Position numbers and translations under genes: made by a program. Positions 42,504 to 52,674 of a stretch of 64,000 nt of DNA are shown in pieces. Numbering within the stretch: position 1 is the first letter of the stretch; every line of letters begins with the position of its first letter. Source of the DNA: Thermoproteota archaeon. Its GTDB lineage: Archaea > Thermoproteota > Thermoprotei_A > Sulfolobales > Ignisphaeraceae. Below the pieces are notes generated by a model. The model saw only the letters and a list, made by a program, of their open reading frames with translations, made no database searches and was not told the origin of the DNA. The stretch covers positions 1-64,000 of the forward strand of contig JAUQPB010000001.1 of NCBI GenBank assembly GCA_030550585.1, written 5' to 3'.

Positions 42504-43228
42504 ACTTGAGTCACCTCAAATTGTTTATAGATCTTCTCAAGCTCTTTCACAGCTACTTCAAGCTCATCAATGTTATTAATACCAGCTGTAATAACGATAT
42601 CGTTATTCTCTGAAATATCTGGTCTTGCATACCTTGGTTTAAATAATTCAACAGTTCTTTTTATGAATAAGAGGTTTTGCACATTTGTAATGTCATTAGC
42701 ATATTTTGCGATACCCTCACCCTCCAGATGCATGCCATATTCCTCAACATAAACATTGAACGAAATTCTGTTTCTGCCACTATATTTATATGCACTAACA
42801 ATTTTTTCGCCGTTTCTCAATGGAGTTGCAACTCTATAACCCAAGTCTTGGAGTTTTTTCACAACGTCTTTGAATCTTTCATCAATTACATGCTCAAATA
42901 CTTCAACGGGCCCACTCCAACCAGCAATTGTGTGCAGAGCATCCACCACAGCACCAATATGTATCACTGGTGTGTAGGGCTGTGAAAAGCCGTGGAACAT
43001 GCATATAGCTTTTTGTGGTGGCCAATAGTATACACCTCCCCTCTTAACACGGTATACAAAATCTTTTTCGCTGAAATCTATTTTTATTGGCGATGGAAAG
43101 CATATCTCTTGTTTCCATGTAGTAGCCTCAGATTTAAATGGAATATAAGACTTTATACAATTGCTATGATTCTCAACATCTATCACAAGAGAGCTATTTG
43201 TATTCTTAAAAAGCACCTCTAAAAGCAT
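42500..43228 (-). CDS. Cyclophilin-like (TM1367-type) N-terminal domain protein
   Basis: 242 residues. Residues about 1-110 look like a TM1367-type cyclophilin-like barrel (FSEKDFVYRVKRGGVYYWPP, CMFHGFSQPYTPVIHIGAVVD). The C-terminal 130 residues have no clear match. Overlap with the SagB-type gene suggests a joint task. The start is ATG 43228; the barrel assignment is by pattern only. Confidence 0.62.
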   Translation of the reverse strand: MLLEVLFKNTNSSLVIDVENHSNCIKSYIPFKSEATTWKQEICFPSPIKIDFSEKDFVYRVKRGGVYYWPPQKAICMFHGFSQPYTPVIHIGAVVDALHTIAGWSGPVEVFEHVIDERFKDVVKKLQDLGYRVATPLRNGEKIVSAYKYSGRNRISFNVYVEEYGMHLEGEGIAKYANDITNVQNLLFIKRTVELFKPRYARPDISENNDIVITAGINNIDELEVAVKELEKIYKQFEVTQV

Positions 43229-43286
43229 ATTTCTAGGCCTCTAAAAATTCTGTGCCCCTGATGTATAAGCAAAGCAGTTTTATTAT

Positions 43287-44030
43287 CTACCTTTTCTTTT
43301 TCTTTGGGGCTGATATCTTAACCCTAGCTATTTCAGTAGATTTATATGCATCAAGTGCTACGAAGGTTATAATGGCTATTCCAAAGCCTATTAGAGCGGC
43401 CGCCACAAACATCCCTCTGGCGTCTACGCCACACACATATCTTATCTCTCTTTGGTTCCAGCTAGATGGTGACAAATCGAATTTTATCGATGGTGAGGAT
43501 TCGAATGAGAGGGCTGAGATATTGAATGAAACAACCCTGAATTTAGACGATGCGTTGATCTCAATTGTGTAAACGCCTTTTGGCATTGAGGGTGGCGATA
43601 GGAAGAATTTGCTGTCTGAAACAGTCGATGTGTTGTACTGCAAGGGTATGTACAGCAACGTGGCATTTTTACTATCCCTCACTGTTATCGATCCTGTAAC
43701 ATTCTTCGACTCAGACACTATGTCGTATTTCACTAGAAATGGTGAGACAGCTGATGTATTCAAAGAGATTGTGTCTCTATATGTTTCGCCAGGGCTTAGC
43801 GTCACATTTGATATCTTTCCAAAAACTATTGTGACGTACTGTGTGTAGTTGCTGAGCAGAGATAAGACGCCTTCGAATTTGTTTGGTACTGAGACATATG
43901 TTGAACACGACTTTAAGTCGATACCGTAGTTAGATAGTATTAGCACCCATCCAATAACAAAGGCTAGGATCCCCGTGGCTATTAGGACAACAGCTACATC
44001 TCTACTCAACATAATGCGCCACCCAATCAA
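43287..44030 (-). CDS. Membrane protein with extracellular beta domain
   Basis: 247 residues, or about 242 from ATG 44012 (MLSR). An N-terminal helix (VAVVLIATGILAFVIGWVLIL) and a C-terminal helix (GMFVAAALIGFGIAIITFVAL) flank about 165 exposed residues with many N-x-S/T sites and a sheet-like pattern; the tail KISAPKKKKR is cytoplasmic. A surface protein of unknown role, divergent from the GH5-like gene. Confidence 0.7.
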   Translation of the reverse strand: MIGWRIMLSRDVAVVLIATGILAFVIGWVLILSNYGIDLKSCSTYVSVPNKFEGVLSLLSNYTQYVTIVFGKISNVTLSPGETYRDTISLNTSAVSPFLVKYDIVSESKNVTGSITVRDSKNATLLYIPLQYNTSTVSDSKFFLSPPSMPKGVYTIEINASSKFRVVSFNISALSFESSPSIKFDLSPSSWNQREIRYVCGVDARGMFVAAALIGFGIAIITFVALDAYKSTEIARVKISAPKKKKR

Positions 44031-44119
44031 TTTATCAATCTAGTAGGTATAGCAAGGGTTAAAGTATATATACTTTTTCCTTAGCCACAGTTTATCACGC
44101 AATAAAAAAGGGGCTAAAA

Positions 44120-46069
44120 ATGTCTGTAGCAATAGATGATGGCATCATTTTAATTGATGGGGAATTCAAGTTTTTGCTAGGTGTTAACTATTGGCCCAGA
44201 AAATTGAATATTAGAATGTGGAGGGACTGGAATGAGGATGCGATTAAAGAGGATTTGAAGTTGATGAGATCTCTTGGTATCAGGGCTGTCAGATTCTTTA
44301 TAAAGAACGAAGATTTTGCTGATGAAGATGCAAACGTTTTTCCAGATGCGCTGAGAAAGCTGGGGAGGTTTCTGGATCTGCTAAGAGAAAACGGCTTAAT
44401 TGGCTTTCCAACTCTTATTGTGGGGCACATGAGTGGGAAGAACTGGGAGATTCCATGGCTAAAACCGGAGGAGATCTACACCTCTCACGGAATTGAAAAG
44501 ACTATAAGATTTGTAGAGGCTATAGTCAAAAGCTTTTCTGACCATCCATCGATCAAGGGGTGGATTCTAAGCAACGAGCTTAGTCTTGTTAAAAGGGCTG
44601 AGAAGAGGGAAGAGGCTCTAGCACTTCTAAAACTCTTTTCCAGAACAGTCAAGGAATTGGCAAACAATGTTTTGGTCTCCTCTGGCGATGTGCCAGACAG
44701 CTATTTGCAGGAAACACCAAATGTCAAATCTATTGTAGACTATGTTGGACCCCATCTATATCTATACGACACCGATCCAGTCAGACATGGATATACCTAT
44801 GGAGCTATGATAGAGCTTTTCTCAAATGACGGTACACTACCTGTGATACTAGAGGAGTTTGGTTTTAGCACACACCAATACTCAGAGGAGAGTCAGGCAA
44901 GATTCGTAAACGAGGTTCTATACACATCCCTAGCCCACAGAGCCTCAGGTGCTTTCATATGGTGCTTCTCAGATTTTATCCACGAGAGCGATCCGCCATA
45001 TGAGTGGAGACCTCTTGAACTAGGCTTTGGCATAGTCAGAAAAGACGGTTCTCCAAAGCCTGTTGCAGAAGTTGTGAAGAGGTTTTCAGAGGAGCTAGAA
45101 ACTATTGAGAAGCTCAAGATAAATACTGTGTTTAGGAGAAGACCCGAGGTATCAATTGTATCTCCGTTCTATCTCTTCAAAGACTATGAATTTGTGTGGT
45201 ACAAAAATGCGCTGGACTTTTGGAGGGTTATACAGCCAGTCATAGCCGCAAGCATAATAGCATCTTCTTGTGGGGTGGACAACACAATTGTGTTTGAACT
45301 AGACATAGACAGGGTTGTTAAAAACAAAAAGCTACTGATAATGCCGTCAACTATATTGGCCTTGTCCTCGACATGGAGAAAGCTTCTAGAATATGTAGAT
45401 GGAGGTGGATCGCTATACACATCACTTGTAAAAGGATTTGGAGATTTCAAGGCTTCACACGAATCCGCAACACATCTGTGGACAGAGCTCATGGGAATCG
45501 AAAACATTCTTGAGGCTGGGTCATATGGCTTCGTATACTATGGCAAGATCTCTATAGAGTTTGTCAAGGATCTTGGAGAAATTAGAAAGGGAGAGAAAAT
45601 CGATGTCAACATCCCAATACCGATATACACATATAGGTGTAGAGCCGTTGATGCAGAGGTTATAGCTGTTGATGGCAATGGAGAGCCTGTTATCTTCAGA
45701 GCTAGGAGAGGCAATGGCTATGCATATACATCGACAATACCGATAGAGCTTATAGAAGCTGTTTCAGTGCATATGGACTGGAGTGGGAGGATCCAGAGGC
45801 TATACAAATCAATTGCAGCAGAATCCAATGTGAGCATAGTCTACGAGTCTACATCTCCCGAGGTGGAGGTAAAGCCGTTCTACGGCAGTGGATCAGACAT
45901 AGTCATAGCTGTAAACCACGGCGATAGCAAAACGGTTGAGATTCTGATTAGAAGAGAAGCTAAGAGCATATCGAAAATTGGGGGAGATGCAAAGATTGTT
46001 TCTGCCGAGGGTAGAAAGGCCATTGTTGAAATGCCGAAGAAATCAGCTATTGTCTTGCAAATCACATAA
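44120..46069 (+). CDS. GH5-like (clan GH-A) glycoside hydrolase, probably beta-mannanase/mannosidase type
   Basis: 649 residues. N-terminal TIM barrel (about 1-330) with LLGVNYWPRK, MRSLGIRAVRFFIKNEDF, the acid/base Glu in ILSNELSL and the nucleophile Glu in PVILEEFGFSTHQ, the clan A pair. The rest has a GH42-like flavodoxin-fold domain (about 360-560, LLIMPSTILALSSTWRKLLE, YVDGGGSLYTS) and a C-terminal sheet domain. No signal peptide, so it acts inside on imported oligosaccharides. Substrate is inferred from the family only. Confidence 0.85.
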   Translation: MSVAIDDGIILIDGEFKFLLGVNYWPRKLNIRMWRDWNEDAIKEDLKLMRSLGIRAVRFFIKNEDFADEDANVFPDALRKLGRFLDLLRENGLIGFPTLIVGHMSGKNWEIPWLKPEEIYTSHGIEKTIRFVEAIVKSFSDHPSIKGWILSNELSLVKRAEKREEALALLKLFSRTVKELANNVLVSSGDVPDSYLQETPNVKSIVDYVGPHLYLYDTDPVRHGYTYGAMIELFSNDGTLPVILEEFGFSTHQYSEESQARFVNEVLYTSLAHRASGAFIWCFSDFIHESDPPYEWRPLELGFGIVRKDGSPKPVAEVVKRFSEELETIEKLKINTVFRRRPEVSIVSPFYLFKDYEFVWYKNALDFWRVIQPVIAASIIASSCGVDNTIVFELDIDRVVKNKKLLIMPSTILALSSTWRKLLEYVDGGGSLYTSLVKGFGDFKASHESATHLWTELMGIENILEAGSYGFVYYGKISIEFVKDLGEIRKGEKIDVNIPIPIYTYRCRAVDAEVIAVDGNGEPVIFRARRGNGYAYTSTIPIELIEAVSVHMDWSGRIQRLYKSIAAESNVSIVYESTSPEVEVKPFYGSGSDIVIAVNHGDSKTVEILIRREAKSISKIGGDAKIVSAEGRKAIVEMPKKSAIVLQIT

Positions 46070-46072
46070 CTT

Positions 46073-46903
46073 TTATCTGGATCCAAACACCCTGCTTATC
46101 TCAAGCCAGTCCTCCCTAGACAGTCTCCACCCCATTGCACCGGCATTCTCCTTGACATGCTCTATACTAGCAGCTTTTGGTATTGGGATAACGTTGTCTA
46201 TGCATATAAGCCAGTTTAAAGCTACCTGCACTGCTGTCTTGCCATATTTCCTACCAATATTCTCTAGGTAGGCGTTTCTCGCGAGCTGGCCTCTTTCAAG
46301 TGGTGTGTAAGCCATGTACATAAGACCCTCTCGCTGTGCATATGGTATAACATCTTTTTCATCGTCTCTATGAAGCAAGCTGAAATGGTTTTGTACTGCA
46401 ACAACATCGTATTTCTTTGTACATGACCTAGCCTCCTCTATTCCCCTCACAGAGAAGTTTGAAAGCCCATAGAATCTTATAACACCATCGTCAACAAGCT
46501 TCTCAAAAGCCTTTATAGTTTCGCATATTGGTGCAGCATCGCTTGGCCAGTGGAGGAGATATAGGTCTATGTATGTCCCCAGCCTCTTAGAGCTTGCCAC
46601 AGCAGATTTCAGCACATTATCGTATGAGGCATTGGAGGGCCAAACCTTTGAAACTATGAAAAGCTCATCTCTTTTGAAACCCCTTATAGCTAGACCCACA
46701 ATCTCCTCGGCATGTCCACCACCATACATTTCAGCAGTGTCTATAAGTGTCATACCAAGCTCTATACCCTTTCTCAAAGCCTCTACCCACTCCCTATCCA
46801 TCGAATAGTCTGGCACCCAATAACCGCCGCCAATGCCCCATGTACCCATGCCCAACGAAGATACACAGCCAATTTTATTAAAGCATTTAACATCTTTAGC
46901 CAT
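46073..46903 (-). CDS. Aldo/keto reductase
   Basis: 276 residues. NADPH-dependent TIM barrel with LIDTAEMYGGGHAEEIVG (catalytic Asp/Tyr), FIVSKVWPSNAS (Lys), YLLHWPSD (His), YGLSNFSV and IPIPKAASIEHVKENAGAMGWRLS. It reduces aldehydes or ketones, possibly in sugar metabolism given the neighbouring glycosidase; it ends 4 nt from the convergent GH5-like gene. Confidence 0.95.
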   Translation of the reverse strand: MAKDVKCFNKIGCVSSLGMGTWGIGGGYWVPDYSMDREWVEALRKGIELGMTLIDTAEMYGGGHAEEIVGLAIRGFKRDELFIVSKVWPSNASYDNVLKSAVASSKRLGTYIDLYLLHWPSDAAPICETIKAFEKLVDDGVIRFYGLSNFSVRGIEEARSCTKKYDVVAVQNHFSLLHRDDEKDVIPYAQREGLMYMAYTPLERGQLARNAYLENIGRKYGKTAVQVALNWLICIDNVIPIPKAASIEHVKENAGAMGWRLSREDWLEISRVFGSR

Positions 46904-47001
46904 GGTCTACCACCAAAAAACTGTTATCCAAGCCCAGCTATGCACAATATGTAGAACTGTGCTTATCTCTTTAAAAAATCTAAGCCCTATGAGCTCTATC
47001 C

Positions 47002-47730
47002 TCAGCTCACATACTCATAGACTTGGTCTACAACATCTTGGAAACTCTTCGATCTTCTATCCCTAGGCCTTGGCAACTTAACCTCAATTATTTTAGTTAT
47101 CTTCGCTGGTCTCGGCGTCAGTATCACTATCCTATCTGCCATGAGCACAGCCTCCTCAACATTGTGAGTGACCATAACTATGCTCTTAACTGTTGTTACC
47201 CCAGATAGCCATATATCGAGTATCTCGGCCCTGAGAGCCTCAGCTGTTAGCGGATCTAGCTGCGAGAACGGCTCATCCATTAGAAGTATTGTGGGCTCAA
47301 CAACAAGCGCTCTAGCAATGTTCACCCTCTGCCTCATACCACCGCTGAGCTCCTGTGGATAGAAGTCCTCAAAGCCATTGAGACCGACGAGAGATAGATA
47401 CTTCAAGGCCTTTTCCCTTGCAACCTTTTTGTCAACACCTTTTGCAATGAGGGGGAGGGCAACATTGTCTACAACTGTTAGCCAGGGTAGCAGGGTAGGG
47501 GATTGGAAAACAAATCCATAGACAAGGTTTCCAACTGTTTTTATCTCACCGCTGTCAGCCTTCTCAACACCTGCTATAATTCTAAGCAGAGTCGATTTTC
47601 CACAGCCAGATGGACCTAGAATGGCTATGAACTCCTCGCCAATGTCAAGTGTTATACCATCTAATACCCTGAGGACTTTGCCTCCTTCGCCAAAGCTTTT
47701 AACGATATTGATGAGGCTAACAAGGGCCAT
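47002..47730 (-). CDS. ABC importer ATPase, NitT/TauT (SsuB) class
   Basis: 242 residues. Walker A GPSGCGKSTLL, signature LSGGMRQRV, Walker B ILLMDEPFSQLD, H-loop VTHNVEEA: the class that energises nitrate, sulfonate, taurine or aliphatic-compound uptake. It follows the fused permease gene by 2 nt on the same strand. No substrate-binding protein gene is in the neighbourhood. Confidence 0.95.
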   Translation of the reverse strand: MALVSLINIVKSFGEGGKVLRVLDGITLDIGEEFIAILGPSGCGKSTLLRIIAGVEKADSGEIKTVGNLVYGFVFQSPTLLPWLTVVDNVALPLIAKGVDKKVAREKALKYLSLVGLNGFEDFYPQELSGGMRQRVNIARALVVEPTILLMDEPFSQLDPLTAEALRAEILDIWLSGVTTVKSIVMVTHNVEEAVLMADRIVILTPRPAKITKIIEVKLPRPRDRRSKSFQDVVDQVYEYVS

Positions 47731-47732
47731 GT

Positions 47733-49211
47733 CTATTCAACCACAAAAGACTTTTCAACACGTTTAAAAATCTGCGACCACACAGACTTATTTAACAATA
47801 CTATCATTAGAGCCCACAGAATAACTGTATAGAGAACTATATCATATCTACCTCCATACGTGTATTTGCTTAGCATAGAGCCAACACCACCAAGATCAAT
47901 TGTTGTAGAACCACTCTCAAAATATTCTGCAACTATAGATGCATTCCATGCCCCACCCCAAGCACTTAAAGCGCCAGAGGCTATCGATGGCAGAAGCGAT
48001 GGTATTAGAATATATCTGAAGTAGTTGAATCCTCTTATGCTATAGACCTTTGCCAGCTCTAGAACCTCCATCTTAATCTTTGGCACTCCAAACAACATAA
48101 CATTGAAGAATTCGTACCAGAGAGAACCTTGTAGAAAGACTATGAATGAAACCAGCCAAGATGCTTTGACTGCCAGCGGTGATAGGATAGGCCACCACAG
48201 TATAGCTGGTATAGATGCTAGGATCTCGCCTACAATAGCTATTATCGGGCCCAAGCCCTTTACAAGAGAGAGATATGCCATGACAATTGTTATCATAAAA
48301 GAGACTACCACTACTAGACTAACTCTAGCAAGAGAGATTAGGAAGTTTGTCATAAACTCTAATATGAATAAAGGACTTTTCTGCAAGTTTGCAACGACAT
48401 TGATGTATAGAAGAGGTAGGGTTAGTAGTGGAACAGCAATAACCATGTTATGCTTTGCCATGCCCTTGGACTCAAACTTTATTCCGAGATGCATGATATG
48501 CTCCCAAACAATAGACACAAATCTATAGATGTAGTAGAACGCTCTATGCCATGCTGGAAGCAGGTGATGCTGTATCACCAGATTTGTGGCTGGATTGAAT
48601 ATGAGTAGATAAGATGCTATAATAATTGCAAACAGAACTGCTGTAGCAATGTAAAATTCTAGCATGTCTCCCTTGCTATACAAGTCCATTATTAGAGAGC
48701 CTATGCCTAGAAGCTTGTACTCCTCGGATCCAGCCGATATGACCTCTGCTGATGTTAGGAAAAACCATCCTCCAGCCCACGAAATTATGCTGTTAGCAGC
48801 TATAGCTGCTCTAGCCGCCGGCACATATATGTATGCAATTCTAGAAAATGTTTTGAGTCTGTATACACTAGCCATGTGAAACATGTTAGGATCTAAAGAC
48901 TTTACAGAAGTGTAGACACCGAATATCATGTTCCATAGAAGACTGGTTGTTATTAGAAAGATTGCTGCAAGTTCTAGTCCAATACTTTTAGGGAGGAAAG
49001 ACACGAAAATCACAATTGCTATTGGGAAGAAGCCTAGTATTGGAATGGACTGGAGAACATCTAGAATAGGCATCAAAATCGCTTCTGCAGTTCTTCTCCT
49101 AGCCATTAGAATACCTAGTGAGATGGCAACTAGAAGAGACAGTATATATGCAGCAAGCATTCTTCCGAAACTCGCCAAAGATGCTAGGACTAGGAGTACA
49201 ACATCCAACAT
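47733..49211 (-). CDS. ABC importer permease, two fused BPD domains
   Basis: 492 residues, about twice the usual length: two NitT/TauT-type permease units in one chain. Each has an EAA-like loop (first near YRLKTFSRIAYIYVPAARAA, second near YSIRGFNYFRYILIPSLLPS), with about six membrane helices each and a basic linker between. The fusion means one polypeptide forms the channel. Upstream, divergent, is the AAA-associated domain gene normally linked with this ATPase class. Confidence 0.92.
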   Translation of the reverse strand: MLDVVLLVLASLASFGRMLAAYILSLLVAISLGILMARRRTAEAILMPILDVLQSIPILGFFPIAIVIFVSFLPKSIGLELAAIFLITTSLLWNMIFGVYTSVKSLDPNMFHMASVYRLKTFSRIAYIYVPAARAAIAANSIISWAGGWFFLTSAEVISAGSEEYKLLGIGSLIMDLYSKGDMLEFYIATAVLFAIIIASYLLIFNPATNLVIQHHLLPAWHRAFYYIYRFVSIVWEHIMHLGIKFESKGMAKHNMVIAVPLLTLPLLYINVVANLQKSPLFILEFMTNFLISLARVSLVVVVSFMITIVMAYLSLVKGLGPIIAIVGEILASIPAILWWPILSPLAVKASWLVSFIVFLQGSLWYEFFNVMLFGVPKIKMEVLELAKVYSIRGFNYFRYILIPSLLPSIASGALSAWGGAWNASIVAEYFESGSTTIDLGGVGSMLSKYTYGGRYDIVLYTVILWALMIVLLNKSVWSQIFKRVEKSFVVE

Positions 49212-49304
49212 CCCAACCTTTTGCAGTGCTCGGTCATTGACATAGATATAACATAGATTTAAAAAGCTCTTTAGATAATTAGATTATTTAGGTGCTTATC
49301 GGAG

Positions 49305-49802
49305 GTGTCAAAAGAGGCAGATAAAAACCTTCGTTTCATCCCACGTGATGTACTCCCAGACCATGTTATAGGGTTGGTAGAGGCATTGTATAGCTTGGGT
49401 GGCTCGGCAGACCCCATGCACATAGGCGATATCACAAGCGAGTCGATAGATGTTCTTCCAAAGGCTATAGATGTTGCAGAAGCGCTGAACCTGTTGAGAT
49501 ATGAGAACGGCTACCTATATATAACAGAGCTTGGTAGAAAGGTTGCTGAAGCCAATGCTAAGAAGCTGAAGAAAATTCTTAGAGAGATTGTTCTATTAAA
49601 CAGAATTGAGCCTCTCTACGAGATCTACACAATACTAAAGGAGAGAAGGGCTATACCTGTAGAAGAGTTTAAAAACATAGTTGAGAAACATTACAGAAGA
49701 ATAAACAGGGATGTTATAAAAAATGTTCTTGTTTGGGGTGCTTATCTAGAGCTCTTCAAAATGAGTGAAGACGACTCACAAATAGTTTTAATACATGACT
49801 AG
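49305..49802 (+). CDS. AAA-associated domain protein (PF09821 type)
   Basis: 165 residues from GTG 49305 with GGTG upstream. It matches the C-terminal domain found after NitT/TauT-type ABC ATPases (IPRDVLPDHVIGLVEALYSL, ADPMHIGDITSESIDVLPKA, LYITELGRKVAEANAKKLKK). Here it is a separate gene, divergent from the transporter, and may control it. It contains a winged-helix-like part. Confidence 0.85.
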   Translation: MSKEADKNLRFIPRDVLPDHVIGLVEALYSLGGSADPMHIGDITSESIDVLPKAIDVAEALNLLRYENGYLYITELGRKVAEANAKKLKKILREIVLLNRIEPLYEIYTILKERRAIPVEEFKNIVEKHYRRINRDVIKNVLVWGAYLELFKMSEDDSQIVLIHD

Positions 49803-49854
49803 TTCTAATACAATGCAGAGTCTTTAATAGCTTCTATGGCAATTACACCATGGT

Positions 49855-51192
49855 TTACATCATATGCTTGGATATGTTTATATTTCTTACAAGCACAAAT
49901 GGTACTTTCGATGGTGTTGAAACCTCCCACCACTGAATTCTGTATAGCTCTCTTCCCACCATCTCAATATTGTTCAATATATTCGATAGTTTGTCCGCTA
50001 TCCTGATTTTTGTAACAGGCCTGGCTATTCTGCCATTCTCTATATAGAATATTGCATCTCTAGCAACAGTGGAGAAGATCCCTTCGACATAGTTCTGAAG
50101 CCTTGTATACCAGTTGTTTGTTACCAAAATGCCTCTCCTAACCTCCGATACCATCTCATCCAATGTCGCATCACCAGGCCTTACAACAATGTTCCACGGT
50201 CTTGGGCTTATCCAACCAGCATTAGCCGTCGAGCTTGCTCCCAGCAACCTAGCCGTTTTTGTGTTATGTAGAAATGTCTTCAGCGTGCCACTCTCTATAA
50301 TCGGCTTGTTGAATGTCTCTAGGGCCTCATCATCAAAGCTTCTGTAACTTGGCAGCTCCCTGTTTCTTGGCTCGTCCAAAATGGTTAGATGCTCTGATGC
50401 GATTCTATCCCCAGGCCTGTTCTTCATGAACATCGACCAGCCCATTATAACCCAGTATGCCGATGCCATCGAAACTATGTAGTCAAGCAGATTGCCGAAT
50501 ACCATGGGGCTTAGAATAACATCGTAAACGCCTGGCTCAATCTCGCTTCTACCTCTAGACTCTACAGCGTATCTAGATGCTATAAAAGCCATTGTCTCAA
50601 GCTCTTTAGTGTCTAGAGATGTTGATGTGAAGCACCATTGTCCACTTCCATCCGGTTCTGCAAATGCTCTGACATAGCTTTGCAGAAACGTCTTTCTCTC
50701 TTCTAGCAATGCCCCCTTAGAAGTTGCTAAAACAGTTTCTGTTTCACCCATTTGAAGCATTCCAGCCACGCTATCTATCTTCTCCCTGTGGGCAGCCTCT
50801 ATAACCATTTCAGCAAACTTGCCGATATTGTCTATATTATTGTGTATCCCCTTGTCGAAGACCTCTTCCCTATATGTAATCTTGCTTGGCTCGGGCAGAG
50901 GTGCATAGATAGGCGATTCCTCTATCCTTCTAGACAACGACAATAGCGTCTCAACTGGTTTGTATAGCTCCTCTAGACTCTTTGGCTCGAATCTGAGAAC
51001 AAATATTCTCTTCTCCTTAGCTAGGTAAAGATCTATTGTAACCCCCTTCCAGTTCTGAACCACACTAACCTCGCTATTAGCTATTTTAGTCATCACCACG
51101 TCTTTAATAGTCGCTTCAATAGCCACATCTTCAAAACCCATTTTGCTAAGTTCGTTCACGAGCCTAGCCACAAAATCAACATCTATGTTCAT
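49855..51192 (-). CDS. TldE/PmbA-like metalloprotease subunit
   Basis: 445 residues of the TldD/PmbA family without an HExxxH motif, so the non-catalytic partner. Recognised from the overall fold and GVYDVILSPMVFGNLLDYIV, GTLKTFLHNTKTARLLG and WISPRPWNIVVRPGDATLDE. Its ATG overlaps the TldD stop (ATGA-like, 51189-51192). TldD/TldE heterodimers cut unfolded peptides and mature some peptide antibiotics in bacteria; their role in archaea is broader. Confidence 0.9.
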   Translation of the reverse strand: MNIDVDFVARLVNELSKMGFEDVAIEATIKDVVMTKIANSEVSVVQNWKGVTIDLYLAKEKRIFVLRFEPKSLEELYKPVETLLSLSRRIEESPIYAPLPEPSKITYREEVFDKGIHNNIDNIGKFAEMVIEAAHREKIDSVAGMLQMGETETVLATSKGALLEERKTFLQSYVRAFAEPDGSGQWCFTSTSLDTKELETMAFIASRYAVESRGRSEIEPGVYDVILSPMVFGNLLDYIVSMASAYWVIMGWSMFMKNRPGDRIASEHLTILDEPRNRELPSYRSFDDEALETFNKPIIESGTLKTFLHNTKTARLLGASSTANAGWISPRPWNIVVRPGDATLDEMVSEVRRGILVTNNWYTRLQNYVEGIFSTVARDAIFYIENGRIARPVTKIRIADKLSNILNNIEMVGRELYRIQWWEVSTPSKVPFVLVRNINISKHMM

Positions 51193-52622
51193 TGCACCGC
51201 CACCCCAAGTCTAACACTCTTTAACCTTACATCAGGTCCCCCAAACCATACCGGAACACCTTGCATCGGCTCACCCTTGCCACATGTCCCAGCATAGAAT
51301 CTGAGCTCCTTCCCAACAGCATCTATGCTACTATAAAAGGATTTTGTTGTAAGCTCTAGAACAGGGTTTCTAACAAGCTTTGTCGGCTCTCCATGCTCAA
51401 TTAGATAAGCCTCTAAGCCAACGTATCTCTGGCTCCACCTCTCATCATCTATGTTCCACTCCATATAGCTTTTTATGTACACCCCCAGCTTCACATCCTC
51501 TAAGAGCTCCTCGAACTTGTGGTCACCTGGTCTTAGATATGTGTTGGCCATTCTCACTATAGGCTCGCTCGTATAGTCCATGGCTCTGGCAGCCGCATTA
51601 CTTTCAACACCAAATGTCTTTGCGGTTTCTCTATTATGCAGAAACTCGTTTATCAAACCCTCTTTATATAGGTAGCGGGGTCTGGCTGCAACACCCTCGT
51701 CATCGTATAGATAGAACCCGTAGCTGCCAGGGATTGTAGGGTCGTCAACTACAGTTGCATTCTCATTCCCTATTCTATAGCCGATCATATTTGGCTTTAT
51801 GAAGCTCTTCCCAGCCTGGGCAGCCTCTCTACCAAGTATCCTGTCAGCCTCACTTGGATGGCCACAGCTCTCATGAACTATTAGACCGACTATTTCACTG
51901 CCAACAACAACTGGCACACTATCCTTTGGCGGCTCTACAGCTGTTAGAAGTATCTCCTCAAGCTTTCTAACCTCATCAGCAGCAGCCCCAACAACATTCC
52001 ACTTCTCAAGCCATTCCAAGCCACCTGAAGCCCCTAATCCTCTAGCTCTCTGGATATAGCCTTTCTGCGGATGGTAAACAACTATGTTGTAGTCCATGGA
52101 TATTCTTGGAATAGAGCTCTCCACATAGGCCCCATCACTGTTAGCCACAATCTTCTCCTCAACCCACTCTACATAAGAAAGCGTTGCAACAGGCACCTTC
52201 GCCTCCCTAACAGAATTTGATACAGAGTTCCAGAATAGCTTATGCAAACCAATCTTCTCCTCAAAATCAATGTTAGAGAATTTCTTCAAGGGATTCACAG
52301 AGTATTTGACCCTGCCAAGCCTTGCCTCAGACAATTCAATAGGCCTCTTAACCACATTCCTATGCGTTCTCGCTCTAGCAATAGCCTTTTGAACAGCCTC
52401 TCTAACACCATCCCTACTCAAATTGTTTGTTGATGCAAATCCTAGAACGCCGTCGACTAGAACCCTTATTGCAATCCCTTCGCTTATCTCGCTATAAGCA
52501 GATATTAGCACCCCATTTCTAGAGCTCATACCCTGAGACTCTAGCCTGTGGTATCTGGCCTCAGCATATTTTGCCCCAGATTCCCCTGCAATCTGCAGGG
52601 CGTATAACAACAAGTCCTCCAA
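51189..52622 (-). CDS. tldD: TldD metalloprotease
   Basis: 477 residues with the zinc motif HExxxH (VHESCGHPSEADRILG, mid-chain), then PGSYGFYLYDDEGVAARP, HNRETAKTFGVESNAAARAM and the end MQGVPVWFGGPDVRLKSVRL. Catalytic member of the TldD/TldE pair and first gene of the two-gene operon. Such a protease could also process the Cys-rich peptide encoded at 28934, but distance makes that a guess. Confidence 0.94.
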   Translation of the reverse strand: MEDLLLYALQIAGESGAKYAEARYHRLESQGMSSRNGVLISAYSEISEGIAIRVLVDGVLGFASTNNLSRDGVREAVQKAIARARTHRNVVKRPIELSEARLGRVKYSVNPLKKFSNIDFEEKIGLHKLFWNSVSNSVREAKVPVATLSYVEWVEEKIVANSDGAYVESSIPRISMDYNIVVYHPQKGYIQRARGLGASGGLEWLEKWNVVGAAADEVRKLEEILLTAVEPPKDSVPVVVGSEIVGLIVHESCGHPSEADRILGREAAQAGKSFIKPNMIGYRIGNENATVVDDPTIPGSYGFYLYDDEGVAARPRYLYKEGLINEFLHNRETAKTFGVESNAAARAMDYTSEPIVRMANTYLRPGDHKFEELLEDVKLGVYIKSYMEWNIDDERWSQRYVGLEAYLIEHGEPTKLVRNPVLELTTKSFYSSIDAVGKELRFYAGTCGKGEPMQGVPVWFGGPDVRLKSVRLGVAVQ

Positions 52623-52674
52623 ATTTTTGCACCAAGGTTAAGAATCTAGTTAAAAAAAGAATTTTTATTTTACT

